A stretch of DNA of 64,000 bases from Pseudomonas synxantha BG33R (lineage in GTDB: Bacteria; Pseudomonadota; Gammaproteobacteria; Pseudomonadales; Pseudomonadaceae): positions 1,970,936 to 2,034,935 of the forward strand of contig NZ_CM001514.1 in assembly GCF_000263715.2 (NCBI RefSeq). The letters run 5' to 3'. The notes beneath the pieces are model-generated. The model did not search any database. It was not told the DNA's origin and was given only the letters and a program-made list of their open reading frames with translations. A program made the translations under genes and the position numbers. Below, one piece after another: positions 8,550-17,959 of this stretch; within the stretch, counting starts at the first letter, position 1, and each line of letters begins with the position of its first letter.

Positions 8550-10223
8550 ATGACCCAGGAAACCGGCGGCTTCGCCGCTTTTAATCTTAACCCGAACATT
8601 CTCGCCGCTGTCATCGCGACTGGCTACGAAGAACCTTCGGCTATTCAGCAGCAATCGATCCCGATCATCATGGCCGGCCAGGACATGATTGGCCAGGCGC
8701 AAACCGGTACCGGTAAAACCGCCGCGTTCGCCCTGCCTATTTTGCATTGTATCGATCCTGCCAAGCGCGAGCCGCAAGCCCTGATCCTGGCGCCAACCCG
8801 AGAGTTGGCGCTGCAAGTAGCAACCGCTTTTGAAACCTACGCCAAGCAAATGCCAGGCGTAACCGTTGTGGCCGTTTACGGCGGCGCGCCGATGGGCCCA
8901 CAACTCAAGGCTATCCGTAACGGCGCACAGATCGTTGTCGCCACCCCGGGCCGTCTGTGCGACCACCTGCGTCGTGACGAAAAAGTCCTGTCGACCGTGA
9001 ACCACCTGGTTCTGGACGAAGCTGACGAAATGTTGAAGCTGGGCTTCATGGATGACCTGGAAGTCATCTTCAAGGCGCTGCCACCGACCCGTCAGACCGT
9101 ATTGTTCTCGGCCACCCTGCCGCAGTCGATCCGTGCCATTGCCGAACGCCACCTGCGCGATCCGCAACACGTGAAGATCCAGACCAAGACCCAGACCGTT
9201 ACCGCGATCGAACAGGCTCACCTGTTGGTTCACGCTGACCAGAAGACCTCGGCTGTATTGAGCCTGCTGGAAGTCGAAGACTTCGACGCCCTGATCATGT
9301 TCGTGCGCACCAAGCAAGCGACCCTGGACCTGGCCAGTGCCCTGGAAGCCAAAGGCTACAAAGCCGCTGCGCTGAACGGTGACATCGCCCAGAACCAACG
9401 TGAGCGCGTGATCGACTCCCTCAAGGATGGCCGTCTGGACATCGTTGTGGCGACCGACGTTGCTGCTCGTGGCCTCGACGTTCCACGTATCACCCACGTG
9501 TTCAACGTTGACATGCCGTACGATCCAGAGTCCTACGTTCACCGTATCGGCCGTACCGGCCGTGCGGGTCGCGAAGGTCGTGCACTGCTGCTGGTGACTC
9601 CGCGCGAGCGCCGCATGCTGCAAGTGATCGAGCGTGTCACCGGTCAGAAAGTTGCCGAAGTACGCCTGCCGGATGCCCAGGCCGTTCTTGATGCACGCAT
9701 CAAGAAATTGACCAACAGCCTGGCGCCATTGGTGGCTGATGCTGAATCGACCCACGGCGACCTGCTGGACCGCCTGACCGCAGATATCGGTTGCACCCCG
9801 CGTGCCCTGGCTGCAGCCCTGCTGCGCAAAGCAACCAATGGTCAAGCCCTGACCCTGGCTGCCATCGAGAAAGAGCGCCCACTGGTCCCGAACAACGCCC
9901 CGCGCGGTGATCGTCCAGAGCGTTCCGGCGACCGTCCAGAGCGTGGTGATCGTGAGCGTCGTGCTCCGGTTCCATTGGCTGAAGGTCGTGCTCGTTGCCG
10001 TACCGCGCTGGGTGCGCGTGACGGTATCGCTGCCAAGAACCTGCTGGGCGCTATCCTCAACGAGGGTGGTCTGGCGCGTGAAGCCATCGGTCGCATCCAG
10101 GTACGTGACAGCTTCTCCCTGGTGGAGCTGCCGGAAGATGGCCTGGAAAAACTGCTGGCCAAGCTCAAAGACACTCGCGTTGCCGGTAAGCAGCTCAAAC
10201 TGCGTCGCTACCGCGAAGATTGA
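8550..10223 (+). CDS. deaD: ATP-dependent DEAD-box RNA helicase (DeaD/CsdA type)
   Basis: A 557-residue RNA helicase with the full motif set: Q motif near PSAIQQQSIP, motif I AQTGTGKTAA, Ia PTRELA, Ib TPGR, motif II DEAD (VLDEADEMLKLGF), motif III SAT, then ATDVAARGLDV and HRIGRTGRAGREG. The C-terminal extension includes an Arg/Asp-rich linker (about residues 450-490) and a DbpA-like RNA-binding domain (KNLLGAILNEGG onward). It unwinds structured RNA in ribosome assembly, mRNA decay and cold adaptation. The ATG at 8550 follows GAGGCAGACCC; an in-frame ATG at 8499 has no good ribosome site. A strong terminator follows. Confidence 0.93.
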   Translation: MTQETGGFAAFNLNPNILAAVIATGYEEPSAIQQQSIPIIMAGQDMIGQAQTGTGKTAAFALPILHCIDPAKREPQALILAPTRELALQVATAFETYAKQMPGVTVVAVYGGAPMGPQLKAIRNGAQIVVATPGRLCDHLRRDEKVLSTVNHLVLDEADEMLKLGFMDDLEVIFKALPPTRQTVLFSATLPQSIRAIAERHLRDPQHVKIQTKTQTVTAIEQAHLLVHADQKTSAVLSLLEVEDFDALIMFVRTKQATLDLASALEAKGYKAAALNGDIAQNQRERVIDSLKDGRLDIVVATDVAARGLDVPRITHVFNVDMPYDPESYVHRIGRTGRAGREGRALLLVTPRERRMLQVIERVTGQKVAEVRLPDAQAVLDARIKKLTNSLAPLVADAESTHGDLLDRLTADIGCTPRALAAALLRKATNGQALTLAAIEKERPLVPNNAPRGDRPERSGDRPERGDRERRAPVPLAEGRARCRTALGARDGIAAKNLLGAILNEGGLAREAIGRIQVRDSFSLVELPEDGLEKLLAKLKDTRVAGKQLKLRRYRED

Positions 10224-10251
10224 TCCGCCTCTGGGCTGATTGATCGCACAT

Positions 10252-10284
10252 AAAAAATCCCCGACTGGTTCGGGGATTTTTTTT
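10252..10284 (+). terminator. Rho-independent terminator after the helicase gene
   Basis: The stem AATCCCCGA/TCGGGGATT with loop CTGGT is followed by a run of eight T and preceded by an A run, so it can act in both directions: for the helicase, and for the convergent dioxygenase gene ending at 10313. Confidence 0.92.
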
Positions 10285-10312
10285 GCCTGGGATTTCAGGC
10301 TGTGCATCTGCG

Positions 10313-11080
10313 TTAGCCAAAGCGGTAGATGTCCATGCCCAAGGCGCCGAGGGTGAAGCCCTGATGCGCCACGCTGAAATCACCTCCGGCACCCCGCGCA
10401 AAGTACAGCGGCAACAAATGCTCGTCGCTGGGGTGGCTGCGCACTGCATGGGGCGCCAGGAGGCGATAGTCATGCAAGGCTGTTTCGTCACCGGCAGCGA
10501 GTTTTTCGACCACCCAGTCGCGAAAGGCTAGCGCCCATGGCGTGATGGTTTCCGGCCCGGCCCGCCAGTCCAGCTCACTGAGATTATGGGTGATGCTGCC
10601 GGAGCCGATCAGTAGCACACCTTGATCGCGCAGGCTGCAGAGGGCGTGTCCAACCCGGGTTTGAAAAGCCGGGCCCATGCGGCTTGGCAGGGAGACTTGC
10701 ACCACCGGAATATCCGCCGCCGGGTACATCAGCGACAGGGGCACCCAGGTGCCATGGTCGAAGGGCTGTTGGTTGTCGACGCGTGCAGTCAGGCCGTCAG
10801 CCTGCAATAACTCGACAATTTCATTTGCCAGCTGTGGATCACCCGGCGCAGGGTATTGCACCGCAAACAGTTCGCGAGGGAAGCCGCCGAAGTCGTGCCA
10901 GGTTTCGGGCGCGGCGCTGCCACTCACCAGTAACTCGTGGCTTTCCCAATGCGCCGATACCACCACAATCGCCTTGGGCCGTGGCAACGCGGCTGCCAGG
11001 GCCTGCAGCGCCGGGCCGCTGGCACCGGGTTGCAGGGCCAGCATCGGAGAGCCATGGGAGATAAACAGGCTGGGGAACAT
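10313..11080 (-). CDS. ygiD: DODA-type extradiol ring-cleavage dioxygenase (YgiD-like)
   Basis: A 255-residue member of the LigB/DODA superfamily. Metal-binding and catalytic blocks are FISHGSPM at the N-terminus, VVVSAHWES near residue 43, FDHGTWVPL near 110 and GSGSITHNL near 165. E. coli YgiD opens the ring of L-DOPA (4,5-extradiol cleavage); in Pseudomonas the natural catechol substrate is unknown. The gene is divergent from tpm, with about 100 AT-rich bases between. Confidence 0.9.
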   Translation of the reverse strand: MFPSLFISHGSPMLALQPGASGPALQALAAALPRPKAIVVVSAHWESHELLVSGSAAPETWHDFGGFPRELFAVQYPAPGDPQLANEIVELLQADGLTARVDNQQPFDHGTWVPLSLMYPAADIPVVQVSLPSRMGPAFQTRVGHALCSLRDQGVLLIGSGSITHNLSELDWRAGPETITPWALAFRDWVVEKLAAGDETALHDYRLLAPHAVRSHPSDEHLLPLYFARGAGGDFSVAHQGFTLGALGMDIYRFG

Positions 11081-11184
11081 AAGAGGGGCCCTGAAGATTA
11101 ATATGGGGCTATCTTCATTCAGATCATTAATCGAGATCTAATATAAGATTTAGTGTCTTTTGATCGATTTTTTCAAGGTGATGC

Positions 11185-11841
11185 ATGGACGCAAAAATTT
11201 GGCAGGAACGCTGGGCAACCAATCAGATCGGTTTTCATCAGTCCGACGTTAATCCTTACTTGCAGCGGCATTGGTCAGCGTTGGCCCTGGCTGATGGTGC
11301 CAGGGTTTTCGTGCCTTTGTGTGGCAAGAGCCTGGACATGAAGTGGTTGGCGGATCGCGGGCATCGCGTGATGGGTGTGGAGGTGTCTGATCAAGCCGTT
11401 GAGGCGTTCTTCAGCGAGCAGGGGCTTACGCCGCAGATCGATCATAGAGGCGTGTTCAAGGTGTATCAGGCGGGCCTGGTCGAGGTGTGGTGCGGTGACT
11501 TCTTCGCCCTTGACGCAAGTGCCTTGGCTGATTGCACGGCGCTGTATGACCGCGCGGCACTGATCGCCTTGCCGCAGCCAATGCGCTCGCGATACACCGA
11601 GCATCTCGATACCCTGCTGGCCCCCGTCTGTGAGGGGTTGTTGATCACTGTCGACTACGACCAGGTACAAAGGGCTGGCCCGCCTTTCGCTGTCCCGGAT
11701 GAGGAAGTGCAGTCGCTGCTGGGCCCGCACTGGAATGTGGTTACGCTGCAAGAGCGGGACATTTTGAGTGAAAGCAGCAAATTCAAGGCGGACGGCGTTA
11801 CTCGGCTTGATGAGCGTGTTTATCGGCTGACCAGGCGGTAA
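11185..11841 (+). CDS. tpm: Thiopurine S-methyltransferase
   Basis: A 218-residue SAM-dependent methyltransferase of the TPMT family. It starts with MDAKIWQERWATNQIGFH and carries the SAM-binding block VFVPLCGKSLDMKWLADRGH and GVEVSDQAVEAFF. Bacterial TPMTs methylate thiopurines and detoxify selenite and tellurite by methylation in pseudomonads. The ATG at 11185 has AAGGTG 6 bases upstream. A bidirectional terminator separates it from convergent htpX. Confidence 0.94.
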   Translation: MDAKIWQERWATNQIGFHQSDVNPYLQRHWSALALADGARVFVPLCGKSLDMKWLADRGHRVMGVEVSDQAVEAFFSEQGLTPQIDHRGVFKVYQAGLVEVWCGDFFALDASALADCTALYDRAALIALPQPMRSRYTEHLDTLLAPVCEGLLITVDYDQVQRAGPPFAVPDEEVQSLLGPHWNVVTLQERDILSESSKFKADGVTRLDERVYRLTRR

Positions 11842-11853
11842 ATCACGCCCACG

Positions 11854-11883
11854 AAAAAGGGGCGATTCAATCGCCCCTTTTTT
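11854..11883. terminator. Bidirectional terminator between tpm and htpX
   Basis: AAAAAGGGGCGAT-TCA-ATCGCCCCTTTTTT: a perfect stem with an A run on one side and a T run on the other, placed between two convergent stop codons. Confidence 0.93.
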
Positions 11884-11898
11884 GTCTTGCCTGGGTTA

Positions 11899-12786
11899 TC
11901 AGCCCCGACGACGCAGTGCGTCGATCCGCTCTTCCAGCGGCGGGTGGCTCATGAACAGGCGAGCCATGCCCTGTTTGATGCCACCGTTGATGCCAAAGGC
12001 CGTCAGGCTGTCCGGCATATGCACTGGCAGGCCCTGTTCGGAGCGCAAGCGTTGCAGCGCGCCGATCATTGCGCTGGTGCCCGCCAGGCGTGCGCCGGCT
12101 TCATCTGCGCGGAACTCGCGTTTGCGCGAGAACCACATGGTGATCGCGCTGGCCAGGAAGCCCAGCACCAACTCGGCGAAGATGGTCGCCACGAAGTAGG
12201 CAATGCCGCGACCTTCTTCGTTCTTGAAGATGACCTTGTCGACAAAGTTGCCGATGATCCGCGCAAAGAACATCACGAAGGTGTTCACTACGCCCTGTAC
12301 CAGCGCGAGGGTGACCATGTCGCCGTTGGCCACGTGACCGATCTCGTGGGCCAGCACCGCCTTGACTTCATCGGGCGAAAAACGCTCCAGCAGGCCCTGG
12401 CTTACGGCCACCAGCGCGTCGTTCTTGTTCCAGCCGGTGGCGAAGGCGTTGGCCTCATAGGCAGGGAAAATCCCCACTTCGGGCATTTTGATGCCTGCTT
12501 CTTGAGATAGCTGCTCCACGGTTTGCATCAGCCATTGTTCATGGCGAGTGCGAGGTTGAGTGATGACCTGGGTGCTGGTACTCATCTTCGCCATCCACTT
12601 GGAGATGAACAGCGAAAACAGCGAGCCGGCAAAACCAAAGACCGCACAGAAAACCAACAGCTGATTGAGGTTCAGGTCAACCCCGTTGGCCGCCATGAAC
12701 CCGTTGAAGCCGAACAGGCTCAGGGTGATGCTGGCAATCAGCACGACCGCCAGGTTAGTGGCCAAGAACAGCAGGATGCGCATCAT
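11899..12786 (-). CDS. htpX: HtpX membrane zinc metalloprotease
   Basis: A 295-residue M48B inner-membrane protease involved in quality control of membrane proteins together with FtsH. Two N-terminal membrane segments are at about residues 4-26 and 35-58. The zinc motif HEIGH ([12 protein letters not shown]) is near residue 140, two further hydrophobic segments follow, and the third ligand region is [11 protein letters not shown]. The double ATG start at 12786 is the usual family start. In enterobacteria htpX is induced by envelope stress; no such promoter was assigned here. Confidence 0.95.
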   Translation of the reverse strand: MMRILLFLATNLAVVLIASITLSLFGFNGFMAANGVDLNLNQLLVFCAVFGFAGSLFSLFISKWMAKMSTSTQVITQPRTRHEQWLMQTVEQLSQEAGIKMPEVGIFPAYEANAFATGWNKNDALVAVSQGLLERFSPDEVKAVLAHEIGHVANGDMVTLALVQGVVNTFVMFFARIIGNFVDKVIFKNEEGRGIAYFVATIFAELVLGFLASAITMWFSRKREFRADEAGARLAGTSAMIGALQRLRSEQGLPVHMPDSLTAFGINGGIKQGMARLFMSHPPLEERIDALRRRG

Positions 12787-13090
12787 GGTTGTAGGGTTCT
12801 CCTCATGCTTAATATGTCGCGTACTGCGGGGTATATAAGGTGCCGCATGGGGTGATTCAACCGAGCGACTATTTCAAACTGTGTCCTACAGCGTGAACGT
12901 AAGGCCCTGAAGGGATTTTCCGACCTGTATTGTCGGCCATGACCGGCGTGAGTTTGCCTTGCCGCCCCGTGATTATAGGGGGCACGCCTCGGGCAGGGGC
13001 TGAGTGAACTACCACCGCACGTAAGCGAGAAAGAAGTGTTGCCAGATAATCGCTGTACGACCCAATGTGAGTCGTACAGCGTCAATGTCC
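12787..13090. other. Intergenic region between alaA and htpX
   Basis: A 304-bp non-coding stretch. A perfect 11-bp hairpin (CGCTGTACGAC/GTCGTACAGCG, 13051-13081) follows the alaA stop on the minus strand, but no T tract follows it. The part next to htpX contains a TATATAAGG box that reads on both strands and may belong to its promoter. Nothing coding was found. Confidence 0.5.
13051..13081 (-). terminator. Hairpin after alaA
   Basis: Perfect 11-bp inverted repeat with a 9-base loop, 10 bp after the alaA stop. The lack of a U tract makes it a weak intrinsic terminator; it may instead be a 3'-end stabilising hairpin. Confidence 0.5.
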
Positions 13091-14302
13091 TTACTGGCGA
13101 TAGGACTTCAGGAAGTTGCCGATGCGACCGATGGCCATTTCCAGGTCATCCACACGTGGCAAAGTCACCACGCGGAAGTGATCCGGCCATGGCCAGTTGA
13201 ACGCAGTGCCCTGGACCACCAGCAGCTTTTCCGACAGTAGCAGGTCGAGCACGAACTTCTCGTCGTTGAGAATCGGGCAGACTTTCGGGTCGATCCGCGG
13301 GAACGCATACAACGCGCCCATAGGCTTCACACAGCTCACACCGGGGATCGCGTTGAGCAACTCCCAGGTGCGGTTGCGCTGCTCCAGCAGGCGACCCTGG
13401 GGCAAGATCAGGTCATTGATGCTCTGGTAGCCGCCGAGGGCGGTCTGGATGGCGTGCTGGCTCGGCACGTTGGCACACAGGCGCATGTTGGCCAGCATGT
13501 CGATGCCTTCGATGTAGCTCTGGGCATTATGCTTGGGGCCGGAAATGGCGATCCATCCGGAGCGGAAGCCCGCCACGCGATACGACTTGGACAGGCCGTT
13601 GAAGGTCAGGCACAGCAGGTCCGGAGCCAGGGAGGCGGTGCATATGTGAACGGCGTCATCGTAGAGGATCTTGTCGTAGATCTCGTCGGAGAACACTACC
13701 AGGTTGTGCTGGCGTGCCAGTTCAAGCATGCCCAGCAGCACTTCCTTGGAGTACACGGCGCCGGTAGGGTTGTTCGGATTGATGATCACCAGGGCCTTGG
13801 TGTTGGGGGTGATCTTGGCCTTGATGTCGGCCAGGTCCGGAAACCAGTCGGCACCTTCATCACACAGGTAATGCACCGGATGGCCGCCAGCCAGGGTCAC
13901 GGCAGCGGTCCAGAGCGGATAGTCCGGTGCCGGCACCAGCACTTCATCGCCATTGTTGAGCAGCGCCTGCATCGACATCACGATCAGCTCGGACACGCCG
14001 TTGCCCAGGTAGATGTCCTCGATGCCGACACCTTCGACCTGCTTCTGCTGGTAGTACTGCATTACCGCCTTGCGTGCACTGAACAGGCCCTTGGAGTCGC
14101 TGTAGCCTTGGGCGGTCGGCAGGTTGCGGATCACGTCCTGGAGGATTTCGTCCGGCGCTTCGAAACCAAACGGCGCCGGGTTGCCAATGTTCAACTTGAG
14201 GATGCGATGGCCTTCCTCTTCCAGGCGCTTGGCGTGCTTGAGCACTGGGCCGCGAATGTCGTAGCAGACGTTGGCGAGCTTGTTCGATTTGCTGACCTGC
14301 AT
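13091..14302 (-). CDS. alaA: PLP-dependent glutamate-pyruvate aminotransferase (AlaA type)
   Basis: A 403-residue fold-type I aminotransferase, very close in length and layout to E. coli AlaA (YfbQ), which makes alanine from pyruvate and glutamate. Landmarks are LKLNIGNPAPFGFEAPDEIL, the NPNNPTG motif, SDEIYDKILYDD and the PLP-lysine segment FNGLSKSYRVAGFRSGW. It is monocistronic and divergent from msrB. ATG start at 14302. Confidence 0.9.
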   Translation of the reverse strand: MQVSKSNKLANVCYDIRGPVLKHAKRLEEEGHRILKLNIGNPAPFGFEAPDEILQDVIRNLPTAQGYSDSKGLFSARKAVMQYYQQKQVEGVGIEDIYLGNGVSELIVMSMQALLNNGDEVLVPAPDYPLWTAAVTLAGGHPVHYLCDEGADWFPDLADIKAKITPNTKALVIINPNNPTGAVYSKEVLLGMLELARQHNLVVFSDEIYDKILYDDAVHICTASLAPDLLCLTFNGLSKSYRVAGFRSGWIAISGPKHNAQSYIEGIDMLANMRLCANVPSQHAIQTALGGYQSINDLILPQGRLLEQRNRTWELLNAIPGVSCVKPMGALYAFPRIDPKVCPILNDEKFVLDLLLSEKLLVVQGTAFNWPWPDHFRVVTLPRVDDLEMAIGRIGNFLKSYRQ

Positions 14303-14504
14303 GGCGATGTGATCCTGAAAATGAACGATTCAGACGGCGTAGGCACTACCGTAGGGTGAATCCTGCGCGGTTCGCCCCCATAAATACGTTTGAATGCCGA
14401 TGGCGCGGGTGCCAGACTGGCGTTTTGAAGAGGCGCAATCATACGTGCCGCCTGATCCATGGAAAAGACACAGATCAGGGTTTTTCAGTTGCCGAGGTGT
14501 ACCG

Positions 14505-14903
14505 ATGGAAAAGTTGCAGAAAACCGTTGATGAGTGGAAGGCCATGCTCGACCCTGAGCAGTACAACGTGTGCCGCCTCAAGGGCACCGAGCGGCCTTTC
14601 AGCGGCAAGTACAACGGCACCAGGACCGACGGCGTGTATCACTGCATCTGCTGTAATGAGCCGCTGTTCGATTCGACCACCAAGTTTGATTCCGGCTGCG
14701 GCTGGCCGAGCTTCTACGCGCCGATTGCCGACAGCGCGATGATCGAAATTCGTGACGTCAGCCACGGCATGATTCGTACCGAAGTCACCTGCGCCAAGTG
14801 CGACGCACACCTGGGGCATGTGTTCCCGGACGGCCCGCCGCCGACGGGCCTGCGCTACTGCATCAACTCGGTGTGCCTGGACCTGGTGCCGCGCTCGGCT
14901 TGA
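14505..14903 (+). CDS. msrB: Peptide methionine (R)-S-oxide reductase MsrB
   Basis: A 132-residue MsrB that reduces R-methionine sulfoxide in proteins. Zinc-binding CxxC pairs are [11 protein letters not shown] and [12 protein letters not shown], and the catalytic cysteine is in [22 protein letters not shown] is the substrate-pocket block. The ATG at 14505 has GAGGTG 7 bases before it. It is followed 74 bp later by a glutathione peroxidase gene, giving a small oxidative-repair pair. Confidence 0.95.
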   Translation: MEKLQKTVDEWKAMLDPEQYNVCRLKGTERPFSGKYNGTRTDGVYHCICCNEPLFDSTTKFDSGCGWPSFYAPIADSAMIEIRDVSHGMIRTEVTCAKCDAHLGHVFPDGPPPTGLRYCINSVCLDLVPRSA

Positions 14904-14977
14904 AGCGATAAACAGGCCCGAATGCCGGTCGGTCAAGCGTACGCGTATCACTTCTTCCCCTGAATTGAGGCATTGCC

Positions 14978-15463
14978 ATGAGCGACTCCCTGCTGAGCAT
15001 CCCTTGCACCACCATCAAGGGTGAGCAAAAGACCCTGGCCGATTTCGCCGGCAAGGCCATTTTGGTGGTCAACACCGCCAGCAAATGTGGCTTCACCCCC
15101 CAGTACAAGGGCCTGGAGCAACTTTGGCAGCGCTACAAGGACCAGGGGCTGGTGGTGCTGGGGTTTCCCTGCAACCAGTTCGGCAAGCAGGAACCGGGTA
15201 ACGAAGGCGCGATAGCCGAGTTCTGCGAGCTGAACTTCGGCGTCAGTTTTCCGCTGTTCAAGAAGGTCGACGTCAATGGCAGCGATGCCCACCCGTTGTT
15301 CGTACAGTTAAAAAAGCAGGCCCCGGGGCTGCTGGGCTCCAAGAATATCAAGTGGAACTTCACCAAGTTCCTCATCGGCCCCGACGGCAAGCAGGTCAAG
15401 CGTTTTGCGCCAACGACCAAGCCCCAGGACCTGAGCCAGGAGATCGAAGCCTTGCTCAAATGA
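14978..15463 (+). CDS. Glutathione peroxidase family thiol peroxidase
   Basis: A 161-residue GPx-fold protein. The peroxidatic cysteine replaces selenocysteine in NTASKCGFTPQYKGL (about residue 38); the other catalytic residues are in NQFGKQEPG (Gln) and WNFTKFL (Trp, Asn). Bacterial Cys-GPx enzymes (BtuE/BsaA/Gpo) usually use thioredoxin. It is in tandem with msrB and ends 22 bp from the convergent kinase gene. Confidence 0.93.
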   Translation: MSDSLLSIPCTTIKGEQKTLADFAGKAILVVNTASKCGFTPQYKGLEQLWQRYKDQGLVVLGFPCNQFGKQEPGNEGAIAEFCELNFGVSFPLFKKVDVNGSDAHPLFVQLKKQAPGLLGSKNIKWNFTKFLIGPDGKQVKRFAPTTKPQDLSQEIEALLK

Positions 15464-15485
15464 CCACGATAGTGTGGGCGCAGCC

Positions 15486-17795
15486 TCAGAGGCTTGTCGT
15501 CGTCGGTACCCACAACTCCAGCAACGCATGGAGTTCTTCGCGGCGAAACGGCTTGGCCAGGTAATCGTTCATGCCCGCCGCCCGGCAACGCTCGCGTTCT
15601 TCGGACAGGGCATTTGCGGTCAAGGCGACAATGGGCAGGTCTGGCCAGCGCCCGCTGCGGCGAATTTGCCGGCTGGCCTCGTAGCCATCCATCACCGGCA
15701 TGTTGCAGTCCATCAGCACCATATCGAAGCGCTGGTCCTCAAGCAGCTTGAGCGCTTCCCCACCATGGGCAGCCACAATCACCTCACACCCCAGCTTGCT
15801 GAGCATCCCCTTGGCCACCAGTTGATTGACCGCGTTGTCCTCCACCAACAGGATGCGCGCGCGGTGAGCCAGCGGCGCGGCTTCCATCTGGATCGGGTCG
15901 AGGATCGGTTGCGTGTTGCTGCGCAGGTTGCGTTGCAGGATCTGGTACAGCGCGTTACGGCTCAATGGACGTGCTTGTTGCTGCAGCGGTGCCAGCGCCG
16001 CGACTTCTTCACTGGGCATGAAGTTGCCATAGGCGGTGACCAGCAGAATCGGCGCGCTGATTGCCGGGCGCAAGCGGAACAAGCATTCAGGGCAGTCGGT
16101 AATCAACAGGTCAGGGGCCAGTGCGCTCAAATCATCGTCTTGGGAATAGCACCTTGGTGTCAGCCCCCAAGAGGGCAGCAGGGTGGTGAGCAGCTCTGTC
16201 AACCCGCCACCGGCATGGGTGATGGCGATTACATCACCTGTGAGTGGTGTATAGCGCGTGGCAGGCAGATGAGTGGGTAGCGGGAGGTCGGCGCAGAACT
16301 GGCTGCCAAAGCCCACCTCCGAGCTGATACTCAAGCGGCCTTGCATGGCTTCACACAGATTGTGCGTCAAGGCCAGCCCCAAACCCGTACCGCCAAATTG
16401 ACGGGTGATGCCCGCTCCGGCCTGGGTGAAGGGTTGGAAGATTTTTACCTGGGCTTCCTGGGCGATACCGATGCCGGTATCACAGACTTCAATATTGACC
16501 CTGCCTTCCAGGGCACGCAGGCGCACATCGACCCGGCCGAAGCGGGTGAACTTCAAGGCATTGGAAAGCAGATTACTGACGATTTGCCGCACCCGGGTCG
16601 GGTCGCCGATGACCTGGGCGGGAAACTGTGGATCAATCAGGCACGTCAGCTCGACACTCGGCGCCGCATTCTGCGACAGCAGGTTGGCAGTGTCTTCCAC
16701 CAGTGAGCCCAAGTCGAAGGGGATATGTTCCAGTTCCAGTTGGCCGGCATCGAACTTGGACAGATCGAGAATATCGTTGAGCAATTCGACCAGCACTTTG
16801 CCCGAGTCATGGGCGATCGACAGTTGCTGGCGCTGCTCGGCATTCAGTGAGCTGTCGAGCGACAGTGCAATCATCCCCAGCAGGCCATTGAGCGGCGTAC
16901 GGATTTCATGGCTCATATTGGCGAGGAACGCGGCCCGTGCCTGTGCCATACCCAGCGCGGTCATCCTGGCTGCTTCCAGTTCATCATTGGATTGGCTCAA
17001 GCGTTGGTTGCTGGCCTTGAGTTCAAGGGTGCGCGCCGAAACGATATTTTCCAATTGGCCCAGGTATTCGGTGAGGCGGTCCTCGGCGTGACGCCGCTGA
17101 TGGATCTCGGTTTCCATGTTTTCAAATTGCTGGTTGGCGACGTCGACCAATACGCCGATTTCGTCGTGCTCATGCCCCGGCGGGCAATCCAGGCGTGCCT
17201 GTTTGCGGGTACTCAACTCTCGGATAATACGTACCAGTGGTTGAGTGAGCATTACGTAGAATAAGCCCAGCAAGATCCCGGTCAGCAGCAGGCTGCGGGT
17301 AAATCCGTTGAGCAAGGTGATCTCGGCGCGATGCAGGAAACGGCTGCCAAAGGCATAGGTATCGACGTCGAGGCGCAATACACCGAGGGATTCGTTGGGC
17401 ATATGGTTGAGAAACAGTCGGTCCTCGAACTGACGATTGGCGCCAAACAGAAAATCGCTGACCGGGCGATAGTTGCTTTCCTTGCGCGGGCGGTTGACGT
17501 CGGCCAGCACCGCGCCATTGTTGTCGATCAGCTGCGCACGGGTAATTGCAGGGGAGTGCAGCAGGCCCAGGGTCAGCTCCTGGGCGAGTTCGGCATCGAT
17601 GTTGTAGGCGATACGCGACGCGGGGTTATGGCTGATTTCAATCAGTGAGCGTATTTCACGGTTGATGGATGCGTCTTCACTGGCATAATCAATGCCGATT
17701 TGGATCAGGCTGAGCAAGGTTCCCAACACGAAACCGACCAGCACAGTCAATCTGGCTTGTTTATAAGACAAGCGGTGGGCGAACTTGATATCCAT
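15486..17795 (-). CDS. Hybrid sensor histidine kinase/response regulator
   Basis: A 769-residue membrane sensor kinase. A first transmembrane segment (about residues 15-35) and a second (about 175-200) enclose a periplasmic sensor of about 135 residues. HAMP-like and coiled-coil regions follow, then HisKA with phospho-accepting His296 in NMSHEIRTPLNG, and HATPase with GTGLGLALTHNL. A degenerate receiver-like segment (about 535-640) lacks the acidic pocket. A functional receiver ends the protein, with Asp696 in VLMDCNMPVMDG. The layout resembles BarA/GacS-type kinases without an HPt. The frame is open to 17873, but the ATG at 17795 avoids translating a leader palindrome. The stimulus is unknown. 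Confidence 0.87.
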   Translation of the reverse strand: MDIKFAHRLSYKQARLTVLVGFVLGTLLSLIQIGIDYASEDASINREIRSLIEISHNPASRIAYNIDAELAQELTLGLLHSPAITRAQLIDNNGAVLADVNRPRKESNYRPVSDFLFGANRQFEDRLFLNHMPNESLGVLRLDVDTYAFGSRFLHRAEITLLNGFTRSLLLTGILLGLFYVMLTQPLVRIIRELSTRKQARLDCPPGHEHDEIGVLVDVANQQFENMETEIHQRRHAEDRLTEYLGQLENIVSARTLELKASNQRLSQSNDELEAARMTALGMAQARAAFLANMSHEIRTPLNGLLGMIALSLDSSLNAEQRQQLSIAHDSGKVLVELLNDILDLSKFDAGQLELEHIPFDLGSLVEDTANLLSQNAAPSVELTCLIDPQFPAQVIGDPTRVRQIVSNLLSNALKFTRFGRVDVRLRALEGRVNIEVCDTGIGIAQEAQVKIFQPFTQAGAGITRQFGGTGLGLALTHNLCEAMQGRLSISSEVGFGSQFCADLPLPTHLPATRYTPLTGDVIAITHAGGGLTELLTTLLPSWGLTPRCYSQDDDLSALAPDLLITDCPECLFRLRPAISAPILLVTAYGNFMPSEEVAALAPLQQQARPLSRNALYQILQRNLRSNTQPILDPIQMEAAPLAHRARILLVEDNAVNQLVAKGMLSKLGCEVIVAAHGGEALKLLEDQRFDMVLMDCNMPVMDGYEASRQIRRSGRWPDLPIVALTANALSEERERCRAAGMNDYLAKPFRREELHALLELWVPTTTSL

Positions 17796-17825
17796 CGAGT
17801 GTTGAACCACTTCACGTTTCCTTTC

Positions 17826-17871
17826 GCCCGGCAAGCATAGCTGAACATCCCCAAGCTTCAGCTTGCCGGGC
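17826..17871 (-). promoter_or_regulatory. Inverted repeat in the kinase leader
   Basis: GCCCGGCAAGC (17826-17836) and GCTTGCCGGGC (17861-17871) form an 11-bp perfect inverted repeat separated by 24 bases, just upstream of the kinase ATG. It can form a hairpin in the kinase leader mRNA or be a protein-binding dyad. Its role is unknown. Confidence 0.35.
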
Positions 17872-17959
17872 ACGAATCGTTTTTTGACGCAGCCTCATGC
17901 GGTCTGCCGCAGGGTTGTCAATACGCCATCTTTTACAAGAACTTGCCAGAGGAATAATC

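Noticed and set aside
8310..10307. 665-codon minus-strand frame antisense to the helicase gene
   Set aside because: A shadow of GC-rich third-position codon use. The plus strand carries every DEAD-box motif, and the antisense product is low-complexity without recognisable domains.
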